Source: Rhodocollybia butyracea
Taxonomy: Eukaryota > Basidiomycota > Agaricomycetes > Agaricales > Omphalotaceae
NCBI GenBank assembly: GCA_015501585.1
Contig: JADNRY010000101.1
Span: forward strand, 124,001-188,000
DNA length: 64,000 bases
Direction: 5' to 3'
Of the stretch, positions 1 through 10,629 are shown piece after piece (the first letter of the stretch is position 1; every line of letters begins with the position of its first letter). The notes below the pieces were generated by a model. The model was given only the letters and a program-made list of their open reading frames with translations, did not search any database and was not told where the DNA came from. Both the position numbers and the translations under genes were made by a program.

Positions 1-214
1 CCCTGCTCAACGTATCCAGTTCATCACTCCCATCCTCATCGTCGTCCGCTTCATCCCATTGATCGGGATCTAATGGAGCTCCTATATTACCGATGAATCG
101 GTTCTCAGCAAAATTGAGTGAGCTAACTGGGGCCGTGTCCGAGAGACTATTACCACGATCTCGGATGGTGTGATTATTAGAGAAAGCACGGAGGTTGAGG
201 ATGAAACGATTTAT
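1..214 (-). CDS. Possible exon of an unknown gene, cut by the window edge
   Basis: On the minus strand a reading frame stays open from the stop at 215-217 to position 1 (about 70 codons) and runs off the window. Its translation is acidic near the edge, with a run rich in Asp and Glu (DQWDEADDDEDGSDELD). No ATG lies in the open part, so if it is real it is an internal exon reached by splicing. I recognise no domain. The copia element at 588 lies upstream of it in its own direction and could have disrupted it. It could equally be a chance open frame. Confidence 0.25.
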   Translation of the reverse strand, partial: MNRFILNLRAFSNNHTIRDRGNSLSDTAPVSSLNFAENRFIGNIGAPLDPDQWDEADDDEDGSDELDTLSR

Positions 215-587
215 TCACACATTTGGTAGGCTGTAAGAAATTTGTTAATTGGGTTGATCAGTTGATTGAGATTAGACCAGGAGTGAACAGGAATCATACA
301 CAGTGAGAAATGGGAAGAATATGGTCGCAATTTGTTCCTGTGTAACCGACAACTAGGGTTGTACAGCACATTCAGAATGTCATCCCACAGAACAAACAGC
401 AGGATAGCTTACTGCGCCACCCGAAACGATGGAGTCCTGGATTGGAGGTTGGAAGGAACAACACGCAAAGTCAGACAGGACTCACCAGTGCAAACACAGC
501 TTGGATAGTCGCAATTATGAAAATAGTGCTAGAGATGGGCAAGGGTATATTCGAAGCTGTCACAGAAATTATTAAGAAAGTACTTAC
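215..587. other. No recognisable feature
   Basis: I see no gene, repeat or structural element between the possible exon and the copia LTR. The last bases (ending CTTAC) are the left flank of the copia insertion and do not match the right flank (AGCAG at 5688). Confidence 0.4.
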
Positions 588-907
588 TGTTAAAAGTTGA
601 TGATCTTATCTTGTTATGTCATCTATACGTTCGTGGATTCATGCCGTAACGAAACCAGAATATTTTCTGCTTTCATTACGTTACTTACATACGTCCCATG
701 TGACACATTCTTTTAATTGTATTTTACATATATTGACACCTCAGCGTCGTTCTACCACTGTCGCTGAGGTTAGTACTCACATTCTTTATTTCTTGTACTT
801 ATTACTGACTATGTACCTAGAACTCTCTTTTATTTCAATAGGTACATAATACAGCGTCATTCTACCACTGTCGCTGAGAACTCTCTTTTATTTCAATAGT
901 TTCAATA
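588..907 (+). repeat. 5' LTR of the copia element
   Basis: It begins TGTTAAAAG and ends TTTCAATA, and is repeated at 5368-5687 with two substitutions. Inside is a doubled segment built on AGCGTC-TTCTACCACTG that is itself partly palindromic. A short open frame (616-849) is carried by both LTRs and is not considered a gene. Confidence 0.95.
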
Positions 908-927
908 GGTTATGGGCCCTGGTAGCC
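908..927 (+). promoter_or_regulatory. Primer binding site, initiator-tRNA anticodon-arm type
   Basis: Immediately after the LTR comes GGTTATGGGCCC followed by TGGTAGCC. This is complementary to the anticodon arm of initiator tRNA-Met (which reads GGGCCCATAACC), not to a tRNA 3' end. Drosophila copia uses a half-tRNA-iMet primer with the same GGTTATGGGCCC start. I therefore infer internal (half-tRNA) priming here. Confidence 0.7.
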
Positions 928-1034
928 TGTACTGAATTAACGAAGCTTCTCTACTGCGCACAAGACCTCGGAACACACTCATTTCACTCTCTCACACTCA
1001 TTCATTCACCTACACATCCCATACATTCGTCCAC

Positions 1035-1920
1035 ATGTCCCTACATCTGCCACATCATCAGATTCCATTCAAATCCCTACCCTTACCTACGGGACCTATT
1101 CTCGATGGGTTGGCCCTATTTCTGGCAAGCTCCAGAGGGCTATGGTCTGGAGATTCTGCAGTGGAGAGATGTCTGTCTATCCTAAACCTTCCGATCCTTG
1201 TCCATTGCCTAATGACGCCTCTGCCGTTGACCGGGCTGCTGTTAGACGAGATCACAGGGAGGATATGCGATCCTACGAGGAATCAATTACTCGTAATGAC
1301 AAGGCTATTGGGATCATCAAAGAGCACCTTGCGCCGGAACAGCTTCTTCTCATTGAAAAGCTCACATCCGCCAAGGATGTCTGGACTAAGCTTAAGGAAG
1401 CTCATGCTGGCACCACCGCTGGTCTTGAAGCCTTCTATATCAAGCGTGGTATGATGGATAAACGGTATGAACATGGTGATAACATGCAGGATCACGTTAA
1501 CTTCTATGCTCTCGAGAACAAGAAGCTCTCTGACACTGATGCTTTTGGAGACCAGTTCCTCGCAGAACTTATGCTCACTTCTCTTCCTCGTACTGTCAAT
1601 GACTCTCCTAACACTTGGGAGACGTTTACCATCGTCACTCTTGCTGCTGTTACTGAAACAAACAAGCTCACCTCTTCTTTTGTCACCTCCCGCCTCATTG
1701 CGGAGTATCGACGTCTCACTTCTGGTGATGATTCTTCCGAGGCGGCTAACGCTGCCGCTGTTAGAGGGAAATCTAAACCAAAGAAGAAACTCAAGAAAGG
1801 TCCGCTCTGTTCCTACTGTCACAAAGGTCCTCACCTTGTCGAAGACTGTAACCACAAGAAGCGAGATGAGGAAGCATCCCGCCGCACTGCGTCCGCTCCT
1901 AGAAGCAGTGGAGATCTAGT
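1035..1920 (+). pseudogene. Copia Gag (nucleocapsid) region, frame-broken
   Basis: Gag would form the virus-like particle and bind the element RNA. The likely start ATG at 1035 opens one frame, but the typical Gag continuation (RWVGPISGKLQRAMVW) lies in the next frame from about 1088, so one frame break lies near 1080. From 1142 the frame is open to 2140. A CCHC zinc knuckle with spacing C-X2-C-X4-H-X4-C sits at 1808-1849. Between about 1900 and 1920 the frame shifts again: the true continuation (RKPTAAAAQHSD onward) is in the frame beginning at 1921. Copia elements normally encode Gag and Pol in one frame, so I read these as mutations or sequence errors rather than programmed shifts. Confidence 0.85.
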
Positions 1921-3467
1921 AGGAAGCCTACTGCCGCTGCCGCCCAACACTCTGATAGCAATAGCTCATCGGATGAGGAGGTCAGTGCAAAAGTCGCTTC
2001 CACCTACTCAGAATTTCCCTCCGTCCATCATTCAAGTTCCGATTCTGTCCATGTCTTTATCTCCACTGATGTTGCCACCTTCCTTGCCAAGACAAGCAAC
2101 GACGAGAGTTACATTGACTCTGGGTGCTCTTGCCACCTAAGTCCACGTCTTGACTGGTTCGAAGACAGTTCGTACACCAAACTCAACAAACCCGTCCCCA
2201 TTCATCTTGGAGATGCATCTACCATTTACGCTGTTGGTAAGGGTACTCTTCAGTACCTCATGGATACGCTGGATGGAATCATCACTGGTTTTCTACCCAA
2301 TACGCTACACGTCCCGGATCTCGCCACCACTCTGATTTCTGTCTCTCAGCTCACTGACAAGCGCAAACACACCATTCTCTTTGATGGAGAGGAGTGCTTT
2401 GTCAAAGCTCGAAGCTCTGGCCGGTGCGTTGCATCTGGTCGCAAGACCAAAGGAGGTCTTTACCTTCTTCACGCCCGTCCGCTGAAATCCCAAGAGTCAT
2501 CTTGGTCAAGACAACATAAAACGTCTGATCGCAAAAGGCATGGTAACGGGCATTGATGAAGTGGGAGGTCAAATAGAGTTCTGCGAGTCGTGTACAGCCG
2601 GTAAACAGCATGTATTTCCGTTCCCATCATCCAATAAAAGGGCCCGTCGGAAACTAGATTTAGTTCACTCCGATGTTTGTGGTCCATTACCCAACTCTAT
2701 CAATGGTGGCTATAGGTATTTCATCACCTTCATAGATGATAACACCCACCACTGCTGGGTTTATTTCCTCCATCACAAATCGGAGGCTTACAGATGCTTC
2801 CGCGAATGGAAGGCTATGGTAGAGCTCGAGACTGGGCTTAAGCTCAAGGTTTTTTCGTACAGATAACAGTGGAGAATATACCTCTGATCAGTTTGAGCAT
2901 TATCTCCATAACCTTGGTATTATCCATGAGACCACAGTCCCTCACACCCCACAGCAAAATGGCATTGCTGAACGCTTCAACTGCACTATCGTTGAGCGTG
3001 CCAGATGCATGATGCATGATGCTAAATTTACTGCTGGGTTTTGGGTCTTCGCCGTCATTATTGCCGTCTATCTCATTAACCGCTCACCTACCTCACGGCT
3101 TCCTAATTCTACTCCACACGAAGCTTGGTCTGGCGTAAAGCCTTCACTCAAGGAACTCAAACCTTTTGGCTGTCCCGCCTATGCTCACATCCCCAAATCG
3201 AAGTGTACAAAGCTTGACTTTAAAACTCGTAAGTGCATCTTTCTTGGTTACAAAGAGCACACCAAGGGTTACCTTCTGTGGGATCCAAAGAAGCGAAAAA
3301 CTTTCGTTTCACGAGACGTCATTTTTGATGAATGTCCTCACCCTCCTGGCCCACCTTTACCCATTCCGGATCTTTCGCAGATCCTTTACAATGGTGAGGT
3401 GCCTGGAGATGGCCTACCTGGCTTTTCTCGAGTGGGAGATGCGTGGGAAGATAATTCTCCCCTGTGA
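1921..3467 (+). pseudogene. Copia protease and integrase region, frame-broken
   Basis: The protease active-site triplet Asp-Ser-Gly (in YIDSGCSCH) is at 2116-2124. The GAG-pre-integrase segment follows, then the zinc-binding cysteines (CESCTAG), and the integrase core with first Asp in VHSDVCGPLP, second Asp in RTDNSGEY and Glu in NGIAERFN, so the DDE triad is present. The frame changes near 2480-2505 and again near 2850, the second at a run of six T, before running open to 3467. The region ends with the conserved GYLLWDP-type module that precedes reverse transcriptase in copia. As written no intact integrase can be made. Confidence 0.85.
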
Positions 3468-5379
3468 CTCCAGCGGTTCCGCATCCTCCTGCTCCATCTT
3501 CTGAGGATAACGTCGGTGACTCTCGCCCATACTCCCCTGATCTTCCTCCTCCCAATGACCCTCCACCGGCTCCACCTGCTCGCCGTCGTTGTACAGAACT
3601 TGAACTTCTTGGGCCTGTTCCAGAAGTAGATGGTCCACGTGCTCGTCGCCTACCTGCCCGCTTCCGTGAAGAACCTGACATTGCGCCAGATCCTCCAGAA
3701 CCTGCACCAGGCAATAGACCAGATGTTGCAGAAGGTGTTGCCATGGCCTTCGTGGCCACTGTCCATGCTCAGGGAGCCTCAGAGCCCCGCACTCTGCAGG
3801 AAGCACTCCGCAGTCCTGACTCCGCCTCTTGGCTGAAAGCTGTAGACAAAGAGCTCAAGTCTCTCATTGATATGGGAACTTTCGAGTTTATTGACAATTT
3901 GCCTAAAGGTCACCGTGCTATTAGCTCCAAGCTTGTCTTTAAGATTAAGCGCCTCCCTGACGGGACCATTGAGCGGTACAAGGCACGCTTAGTTGCTCAA
4001 GGTTTCTCCCAGATGCCTGGTTTAGACTTTGATGAGGTATTTTCCCCTGTGGTCAAACTTACCTCCATTCGTGTCCTTTGCGCCCTCGCCGTGCGTCTAG
4101 GCCTTCACTTCCACCACCTCGATGTTGATACCGCATTTCTCAATGGTGAGTTGGAAGAGGAGCTCTATATGCGCCTCCCGAACGGCATTAGTGAACATTC
4201 TGGTAAAATTGTTTGTCTCCGCCGCTCTATCTATGGCCTCAAGCAGGCCTCCCGTGTCTGGAACAAACTTCTTGATGCAGAGCTCGAGAAAGTTGGCTTC
4301 CGTCGTATCCATGCTGACTACTGCATTTACATCCTCCAACGTGGCAAGTCCATCTGCTTTATTGCTGTTTACATTGGTGATATTGGGATTTTATGCGATG
4401 ATCTCAAATTCATGCAGGAGATCAAGCACCGGATTGGCCAATGCTTTAAGATCAAGGATCTTGGTGTTATCTCACAGTTGCTTGGCATTGCCATTGACTA
4501 TGACCAAGAAAAGCGTGTCCTTCAGCTCTCTCAGACCAGATACATTGAGGAATCACTCAAACGTTTCCACTGTGATGATGGCATCACACGTCGCACCCCC
4601 TTATCATCTGGAGTTAAGCTTTCTAAAGCTGATTCCCCATCCACAGACGCCGAGAAAGAGGCTATGGCTGACAGACTCACGCTATACCAGGCTCTCATTG
4701 GTACTCTCATGTATGCCATGCTTGCTTCATGCCCAGATATTGCCTTTGCTGTAGGTATTTTGAGCCGCTACTGCTCAAATCCAGGTGAGATTCATTTAAA
4801 TGAAGCTCTGCATTGTCTTCGCTACTTGGGTGGTACCAAAGACTGGGTTATTGAGTATGATGGCACGATCATAGATGAACTCATCTCCCTTATCCTTGGA
4901 TATTCTGATTCGGATTGGGCTGGTGATGTGGATACTCGACGATCCACTAGTGGATATGTTTTCCTCATGTGCGGAGCTGCTATTAGTTGGAGCAGCAAAC
5001 TTCAAACCTCCCCAGCACTCTCTTCTACTGAAGCTGAGTACATGGCTCTTACTCGTACAGCACAGGAAGCTATTTGGCTCCGTCAACTCCTTGAACAGCT
5101 AGGTTTTCAGCAAACCAAGCCTACTCGCTTGTTGGGCGATAATATGTCATCTATTGCTCTTTCCAAGAACCCTGCTGATCATCCCCGTACGAAGCACATT
5201 CAACTTCGTCACCACTTTATTCATTTTGCAATCTCTGATGGCCAGATTGATCTGGACTATGTTCCAACTGCCCAACAAGCTGCTGATGGATTTACATAGG
5301 GATTATCTGGTGAGAAGCACTTGGCATTTGTGCGCATGCTAGGTATGAAGCCACGCCCGAGTGGGAGTGTTAAAAGTTG
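3464..5379 (+). pseudogene. Copia reverse transcriptase and RNase H, catalytic site altered
   Basis: A 611-codon open frame (3464-5299) holds the RVT_2 fold and a Ty1/copia RNase H. The first catalytic Asp lies in DVDTAFLNG and the palm/thumb sequence SIYGLKQASRVWN is intact. The catalytic YVDD box reads Y-I-G-D, so the first of its two aspartates is lost by a single GAT to GGT change. RNase H keeps its acidic residues (YSDSDWAGD, STEAEY, LLGDN). TAG at 5297-5299 ends the frame inside the usual ADGLTKxL-like tail; the same frame continues for about 26 codons to TGA at 5378-5380 just inside the LTR, so this is a late nonsense change. A frame break separates this part from integrase at about 3465. 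Confidence 0.9.
5355..5367 (+). promoter_or_regulatory. Polypurine tract of the copia element
   Basis: The purine-rich GAGTGGGAG lies directly against the right LTR start (TGTTAAAAG at 5368), as expected for the plus-strand DNA primer. Confidence 0.7.
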
Positions 5380-5687
5380 ATGATCTTATCTTGTTATGTC
5401 ATCTATACGTTCGTGGATTCATGCCGTAACGAAACCAGAATATTTTCTGCTTTCATTACGTTACTTACATATGTCCCATGTGACACATTCTTTTAATTGT
5501 ATTTTACATATATTGACACCTCAGCGTCGTTCTACCACTGTCGCTGAGGTTAGTACTCACATTCTTTATTTCTTGTACTTATTACTGACTATGTACCTAG
5601 AACTCTCTTTTATTTCAATAGGTACATAATACAGCGTCGTTCTACCACTGTCGCTGAGAACTCTCTTTTATTTCAATAGTTTCAATA
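5368..5687 (+). repeat. 3' LTR of the copia element
   Basis: It is identical to 588-907 except at 5472 and 5639. The sequence after it (AGCAGGTGAA) is unrelated to the 5' flank. Confidence 0.95.
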
Positions 5688-6697
5688 AGCAGGTGAAAGG
5701 CAAATTTCCAATTGCATGTATCGGTGATGGTGATCTGCCAATATCACCGATACTCCACATATTGAGTTGCTTAAACTGGTGGATCCTCAAGTCCAGGAGG
5801 CATAAGATAAAAGCTGGCCACGGAACTTGCTAATTCCCGCGCAGGAGCACAGCCGTATCCTGTACCATCCGTAGTTTGTTGGAGTGTGGTTTGGGTACCA
5901 GTCCAAGAGGCAATGTTCGGAAAGGTCCAGGGAGCTTCTCCAGCTCAGATGGTATCTAAGATGAGCTGGGTGTGATAGAGCGGTGTACAGGACATACTTG
6001 CCGAGTTTGCAAGCCTCCTTGACTTTATCGGGTGGGGCTAACCAAAAGGAAAATCTGTAAATATACCAGGAATAAAGACAGATGTTGACGAGAGGTGGGT
6101 GGATTGGATAGCTCACTCTCTGTGGAGCTTTTAGCTTCAAGGAGACGGAGGGCCTTTACCTCTGTGCGTGACGGGCCTTTATCCCCGATGGTGCGAAGGA
6201 AGGAAGTCTCATTGCTGGTATGGTAGAGGGGAGGTGTTAAGATTACTCACAGAGATTTAGCGATGAGGCTTTATAACCCGGTTTGATACTGGGGAGGATG
6301 GGCACTTTGGACACTCTTCCGCTTTGGATGGTCGCGATGGCTGACCTGGCGCGTTTGATGGTTTCTTTGTCTGCATACGGATGTCGCGTTGGTGCTACCG
6401 GGTGGCAGGCTCATAGGTTTGCCATGGTTTCATCCACTGATGCGGGCGGTCGCACTGTGTTGCCATGGGCTCTGGCTTGTCCTGTCAGTCTATTGGTTGA
6501 CTTCCCGTAGAAATTAATTGGTGAATAATGGTCAGATAAAACTTTGATGAAGCCTAAGCAAGCCGGCCATCTCACGGCACAAAATTTGAAATCCTTGACC
6601 TCTCCTTAGTCCTAGATTACTAGACTCGCAGGCCTGCCATTTAGTCGGATCACCGGGTGTGATCGCATCAGAGATGCGGGTGACTCTCCCAAATAGA
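5688..6697. other. Non-coding or unassigned, with one half of a dispersed 30-bp repeat
   Basis: Two open frames (minus 5787-6140; plus 6283-6510) have no recognisable domain and I do not call them genes. The segment 5829-5861 (CGCGCAGGAGCACAGCC and its left flank) recurs with small changes at 8609-8640 in the same orientation. Confidence 0.4.
6640..6682 (+). repeat. Imperfect direct repeat left of the MITE
   Basis: A stretch beginning TTTAGTCGG and containing TGATCGCATCA and GCGGGTG is repeated in the same order and orientation at 7152-7197. The two copies bracket the inverted-repeat element at 6698-7130. The copies are too long and diverged for a simple target-site duplication. Confidence 0.5.
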
Positions 6698-7130
6698 CTG
6701 GGACCATTCGTCGTCCTTTTACCAGGTCACGCAAATTGTGACTTGACACTTAGAAAATTCAACCTTTTTGCTCAAAAAAAAAGTATTCTACACACCTATT
6801 TAGATGACATTATTTTTGGAAAGTGAGTTGAACGGTATATGTCAAAAAAAATCGAAAAAGTGAGAGAAAATTGGAATGTTAAGTTGGCTGTGTGTCACGC
6901 GAAGGCGTTATGGAATGCGTTATGGAATGATGGCTTTTGCCCAAGTCATTACTTAGTTAGTACTCAAAAAATGTTGTTTTTTTCACTTATATCATTTGAA
7001 AGCTTTCGTTAAACTATTTTGAATGAGATAGGTCACTCGAATACTTTTTTTTTGAACTTGCAAGGTTGAAAAATTCTAAGTGTTGTGTCACAAATCCGTT
7101 ACCTGCCAAAGTGACAACGAATGGTCCCAG
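6698..7130. mobile_element. MITE-like element with about 90-bp inverted ends
   Basis: The left end starts CTGGGACCATTCGT and the right end finishes with its complement (ACGAATGGTCCCAG). Complementarity continues inward for about 90 bp, including CACTTAGAA and a run of A or T followed by GTATTC. The interior is AT-rich and has no coding potential. No clear target-site duplication is visible at the ends, so I cannot assign a superfamily. Confidence 0.7.
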
Positions 7131-7151
7131 CCGCTTCCAGAGAAGCCTCGC

Positions 7152-7197
7152 TTTAGCCGGCTGACCGTTGATCGCATCAACATCTGGAAGCGGGTGG
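7152..7197 (+). repeat. Imperfect direct repeat right of the MITE
   Basis: Partner of 6640-6682: both contain TGATCGCATCA followed by GCGGGTG. Confidence 0.5.
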
Positions 7198-8940
7198 GAA
7201 CGAGCCTACTAGATTACCCCTGATTACCCTCTGGACCCTCTGCTAGATGGTTTTTGATGGGATTTCGCTCTATTATTCCCGGCTATCAATTTCCCTATCA
7301 ACATTGGATACCAGGGCCGTTATTTGCAAGTGCATTCCCGCAATCTCGCGATGGGTTTGCTCGAATCCTGAAAAAGGTATCAAGAGCAGCTCTTTCCTGT
7401 GTATTACACTCAATTATTCGCGTTTATCAAAGACCTACAGCACACTGGGCTTGACTGGGAGGTGGATTATAACTCATAAACGCATAAAGACCAGGTTTTT
7501 GCGGGTGGGCGGAGTATACGGTACAGAGGGCGGTTGCTGGCGCTGCATGGGTAGGGGAATAATACAAGCGTCGGCATCTGAGGAGCCTGCCCTGCCTAAC
7601 GATCGAATTGACTGGGGCGTGGAAGTTGTCAGGGAATTGGGCCACCGTATGGGTTGGACAGAGTCGATGTTGTAAAGGTGGAGGACAGTTTCCTTTGGGC
7701 AGAGGCATGATGCATGGTATATGATACACGAAGGTGCGTCGCATGCCAGACTACATCGAATCGGAACATCTACCACCACCACTCCAATTCAAATCCCAGA
7801 CGTACAACAATTTATTGTATCCTCCTGGCACCAGGCAGCCATATCGAACGTGTTGACTTCAGGTGGTGGAGGTTGAACGCATTGAGCGTGAACATTGAAT
7901 ATTGAATATTGATGCTTTGACGTTGAACGTTGAACGTTGAGTGCTGCTGCTGGCACTGCTACCGGGAGTAAAGGTATACGCAACGGCCTTTTGAATTCAA
8001 TATATAGACCTGAATAAAAGGATGTCTGGGTATTCGTCAAAACCTTTCAAAACGACCACATATTATTCCACCAATTCCAGATTACAACAGACTCCGAATG
8101 GGATGAGTCAAGACGTCGATTGCGCATAGGGTGCGTATGCCGAGTATCCAGCGCCAGCGGTTGCCAGAGCTACAAAGAAAAGATGTTTGTAAGTAAAAAA
8201 TATCTGATATGGATAAAACACGAACATAGATTTCATGGACTGAGAAAAGAGCAAAGCCACACGAATGAGTACTTCGGCAAAGGCCAATTTCATCATCATA
8301 ATTAGCCTCGTGTCGCTCCGGCTTGTGTCGGGTTCTCTAAAAATTGAATTCTTAAAAGAGAGTAAGGAATTAAAAAGAAAGCCAAAAGAAAAAAAGGAAT
8401 TCAAGATGTAAAGGGCAGATATGCGTTTGGCGATGTGCGCGAGCAAATTGTCGTCAGCGGGAAAGGGCCAAGGCGGTCAAAATTTGCGAATTTATTTGCA
8501 TGAGCCTGCCGCTCGACTGGGCGTTGATGCTCACATGCACAGGTGGATATCTAAACTATAAATTGCAGACTAAACAGCAACGGAAAGTCAAAAACGCTCT
8601 TGCCGCGGGACTTGCGAATTCCGCGCAGGAGCACAGCCACATAAATGTAATCAACGTAACTGCCACGTCAATTGGCCGCCTACTCTGTTTCTTCAACCGA
8701 TCATGTCCTCCTTCTCTATAATCACGCTGTTTGAACAAACTGGCCTCAGAAGGTCTTTTCAGTGGTCCTGTAAGTCCCTCAATACTCGAACCAACATATA
8801 ATTCTCAATTCCTTTTAGCCATTTTATCGAATACACAAGTCGTTCACCGTCTGTCTTCTACACTACGCACTGCATCACTGCTGCAATTTGGAGATGCTTC
8901 TGCTTCGCTGTTAAATTTGCACACATTCCTTTCATGAATT
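7198..8940. other. Unassigned region
   Basis: Open frames at plus 7247-7675 and minus 8108-8446 show no recognisable domain. The second has hydrophobic stretches and ends in a GAGYSAYAPYA-type tail next to possible splice signals, but I could not build a consistent two-exon model. A short simple repeat of TTGAA-type units (TTGAATATTGA, TTGAACGTTGA) lies at about 7880-7945. The second copy of the 30-bp repeat is at 8609-8640. Confidence 0.35.
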
Positions 8941-8949
8941 TTTCTTCCT

Positions 8950-9760
8950 CCGTTGCCACGCCAGCGGTCCCTCAGCTCAACGTTCAATATTACAACGCCC
9001 AGCCCTGGAAGCCTGCCAATGCGGCGGTTACTTGGGTCATCCCAACATACATCCACGTTGCCATTAACCACGATTCCCTATCCTCACTGGTGGACATGCT
9101 CCGCGTCGCCGCTAACCACATTTCCCCATCCTTGCCAGCAGACATGCTGGACTTCTAAAAACTTCCGCTTGCCCATTCTCTCCACGTACGTTCGGTGCGC
9201 CAACACCGTTTTGCAGCTTACCGGCGGCCATACCAGGCGCCTTACTGGCGGCAATGCCAGAGCTCTTCAGGAAAACGTTTACCCATCCCGTTCTCTCCAC
9301 CGACCTGATGTTCAGCAGGCAAACAGGTCAAATTGGGTAGACTGGACGAGGCGTTATTCCGACGCGGGGGTGATAATATCAGAGCTGAACAAACGCGACA
9401 AGGGGAAGAGAAAGAGACACGGAAGATCCAGAGCCGAGGGTGGTGAACGAAAGCCGGATGCACGCCGTTGTGCAGCAGTTACTTGGATCTTTACTACACA
9501 TGTCCACGTCCATGTAAATCACAACCACCCCATCCTCACCCGTGGCCATGCCAGACACCATTGCCCTTCCAGAAGCCTCCGCGCGTTCTCTCCACCTAGT
9601 TTCGGCGGCCAACGCTCATGTTGCGAGGCAATTCCTTGCGTCGTTCCCATGCACGCGCACATCACCATAATCGTGATTTCCCATCCTCACTGGTGGCCAT
9701 GCCAGAAGCCATCCCGCTGCCAAAAACATCCACCTGGCCGTTCTTTTCACGTATGTCCAG
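8950..9760 (+). repeat. Degenerate repeat block with CCATCCTCACTGGTGGCCATG units
   Basis: At least four diverged copies of a composite unit can be read. Each has a CATCCTCACTGGTGG-CATGC core (near 9080, 9125, 9535 and 9690) followed some distance later by GTTCTCTCCAC (near 9175, 9293, 9590, and 9742 as GTTCTTTTCAC). The long open frame 8953-9765 follows this repeat and shows no domain, so I treat it as a by-product. Confidence 0.5.
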
Positions 9761-9814
9761 TATAACAACCTTCTTGCCTCAATTCTAGGCGCCTTTCGAG
9801 CATACCGGTTCAGT

Positions 9815-10420
9815 TGTTGTAAGTCCCGCTCCTCGTACATACCCTCTCTTTACTGATTTGCTATACTTCTGTGTACAGAGGTGACGAGGCGACGGGCACA
9901 TGCACATAATGTTCTGAAGTTAGTTGACAGACCACAGCTTGGCCGTTACGTAGGCGATGGTCAAGCATTTTTTTTACATTTTTTTGTACAATTTTTCAAA
10001 GTAACGTTCGGGGGTTGGGCGGCGGGGTCGGGTTTCGCTGTTGTGTGATGCTAGTTGGGCAGCGTGACGGGGCCTGCGGTGCCGGTGCCGCTGCCTCTGT
10101 ACACGGAGGTACGGTATCAACGCATACGAGAGTACCCATTCAGTGTTTTAAGTCCCGCTCCTCGCAGGTACCCCTATGCATGTGAGTGTAGAGTACCCAT
10201 TCAGTAACTTTAGTCATAAGTCCCGCTCCTCACAGGTACCCCAACGTATGTGACCATCCCCGTTCAGTGACTTCAATCGTAAGTCCCGCTCTCACACGTA
10301 CCCTTTCTTTACTGATTTACCAATGCATGCGAGTGTACCCATTCAGTAACTCCAGTCGTAAGTCCCGCTCCTCACACATATCCTTTACTGATGCACTCTT
10401 TCTGCTGCTCAGCAGGTCTT
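9815..10420 (+). repeat. Tandem array with TAAGTCCCGCTCCTC core
   Basis: The core TAAGTCCCGCTCCTC (once TAAGTCCCGCTCTC) occurs five times, near 9823, 10150, 10218, 10280 and 10360. It is usually preceded by CCCATTCAGT and followed by a CATACCC-like segment, and sometimes by CTTTACTGATT. Spacing is about 60-80 bp in the compact part. No coding potential is evident. Confidence 0.7.
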
Positions 10421-10629
10421 TAGTTTGATGAACACTACATGTATCCAGTAAGTTGTTCTATTTCTCGTATTTGTTCTTCTGTTGATTGTTGCTCCAGAAA
10501 TGTCAATGACGAGCGTTCACAGTATTTTGGTATGTCAATATTGTACTGCTTTGATTTTGCTTCTGGCCTTCTTATCTAAGTGGGATTTGGGGATAAGCGG
10601 TTAAGTACTGTAGTAAATATACTTTTATT

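Larger units (their letters stand above)
588..5687 (+). mobile_element. Ty1/copia LTR retrotransposon, full length but coding-defective
   Basis: The element has 320-bp LTRs at 588-907 and 5368-5687, a primer site directly after the left LTR, the domain order Gag, protease, integrase, reverse transcriptase, RNase H that defines Ty1/copia, and a purine-rich tract directly before the right LTR. The LTRs differ at only two positions (692/5472 and 859/5639), which normally means a recent insertion. The coding region nevertheless carries several frame breaks, a late TAG and a changed catalytic residue, so this copy cannot encode a working polyprotein as written. The 5-bp flanks do not match, so no target-site duplication is visible. 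Confidence 0.95.

Noticed and set aside
616..849. 77-codon open frame in the copia LTR, repeated at 5396-5629
   Set aside because: It is entirely within the LTR and present twice for that reason.
2840..2880. Programmed frameshift at the T6 run in copia pol
   Set aside because: Copia elements normally use one frame here, and this copy has several other unrelated breaks, so a lesion or sequence error is simpler.
8953..9765. 270-codon plus-strand open frame
   Set aside because: It follows a degenerate repeat block, has no recognisable domain and skewed His/Pro/Arg content.
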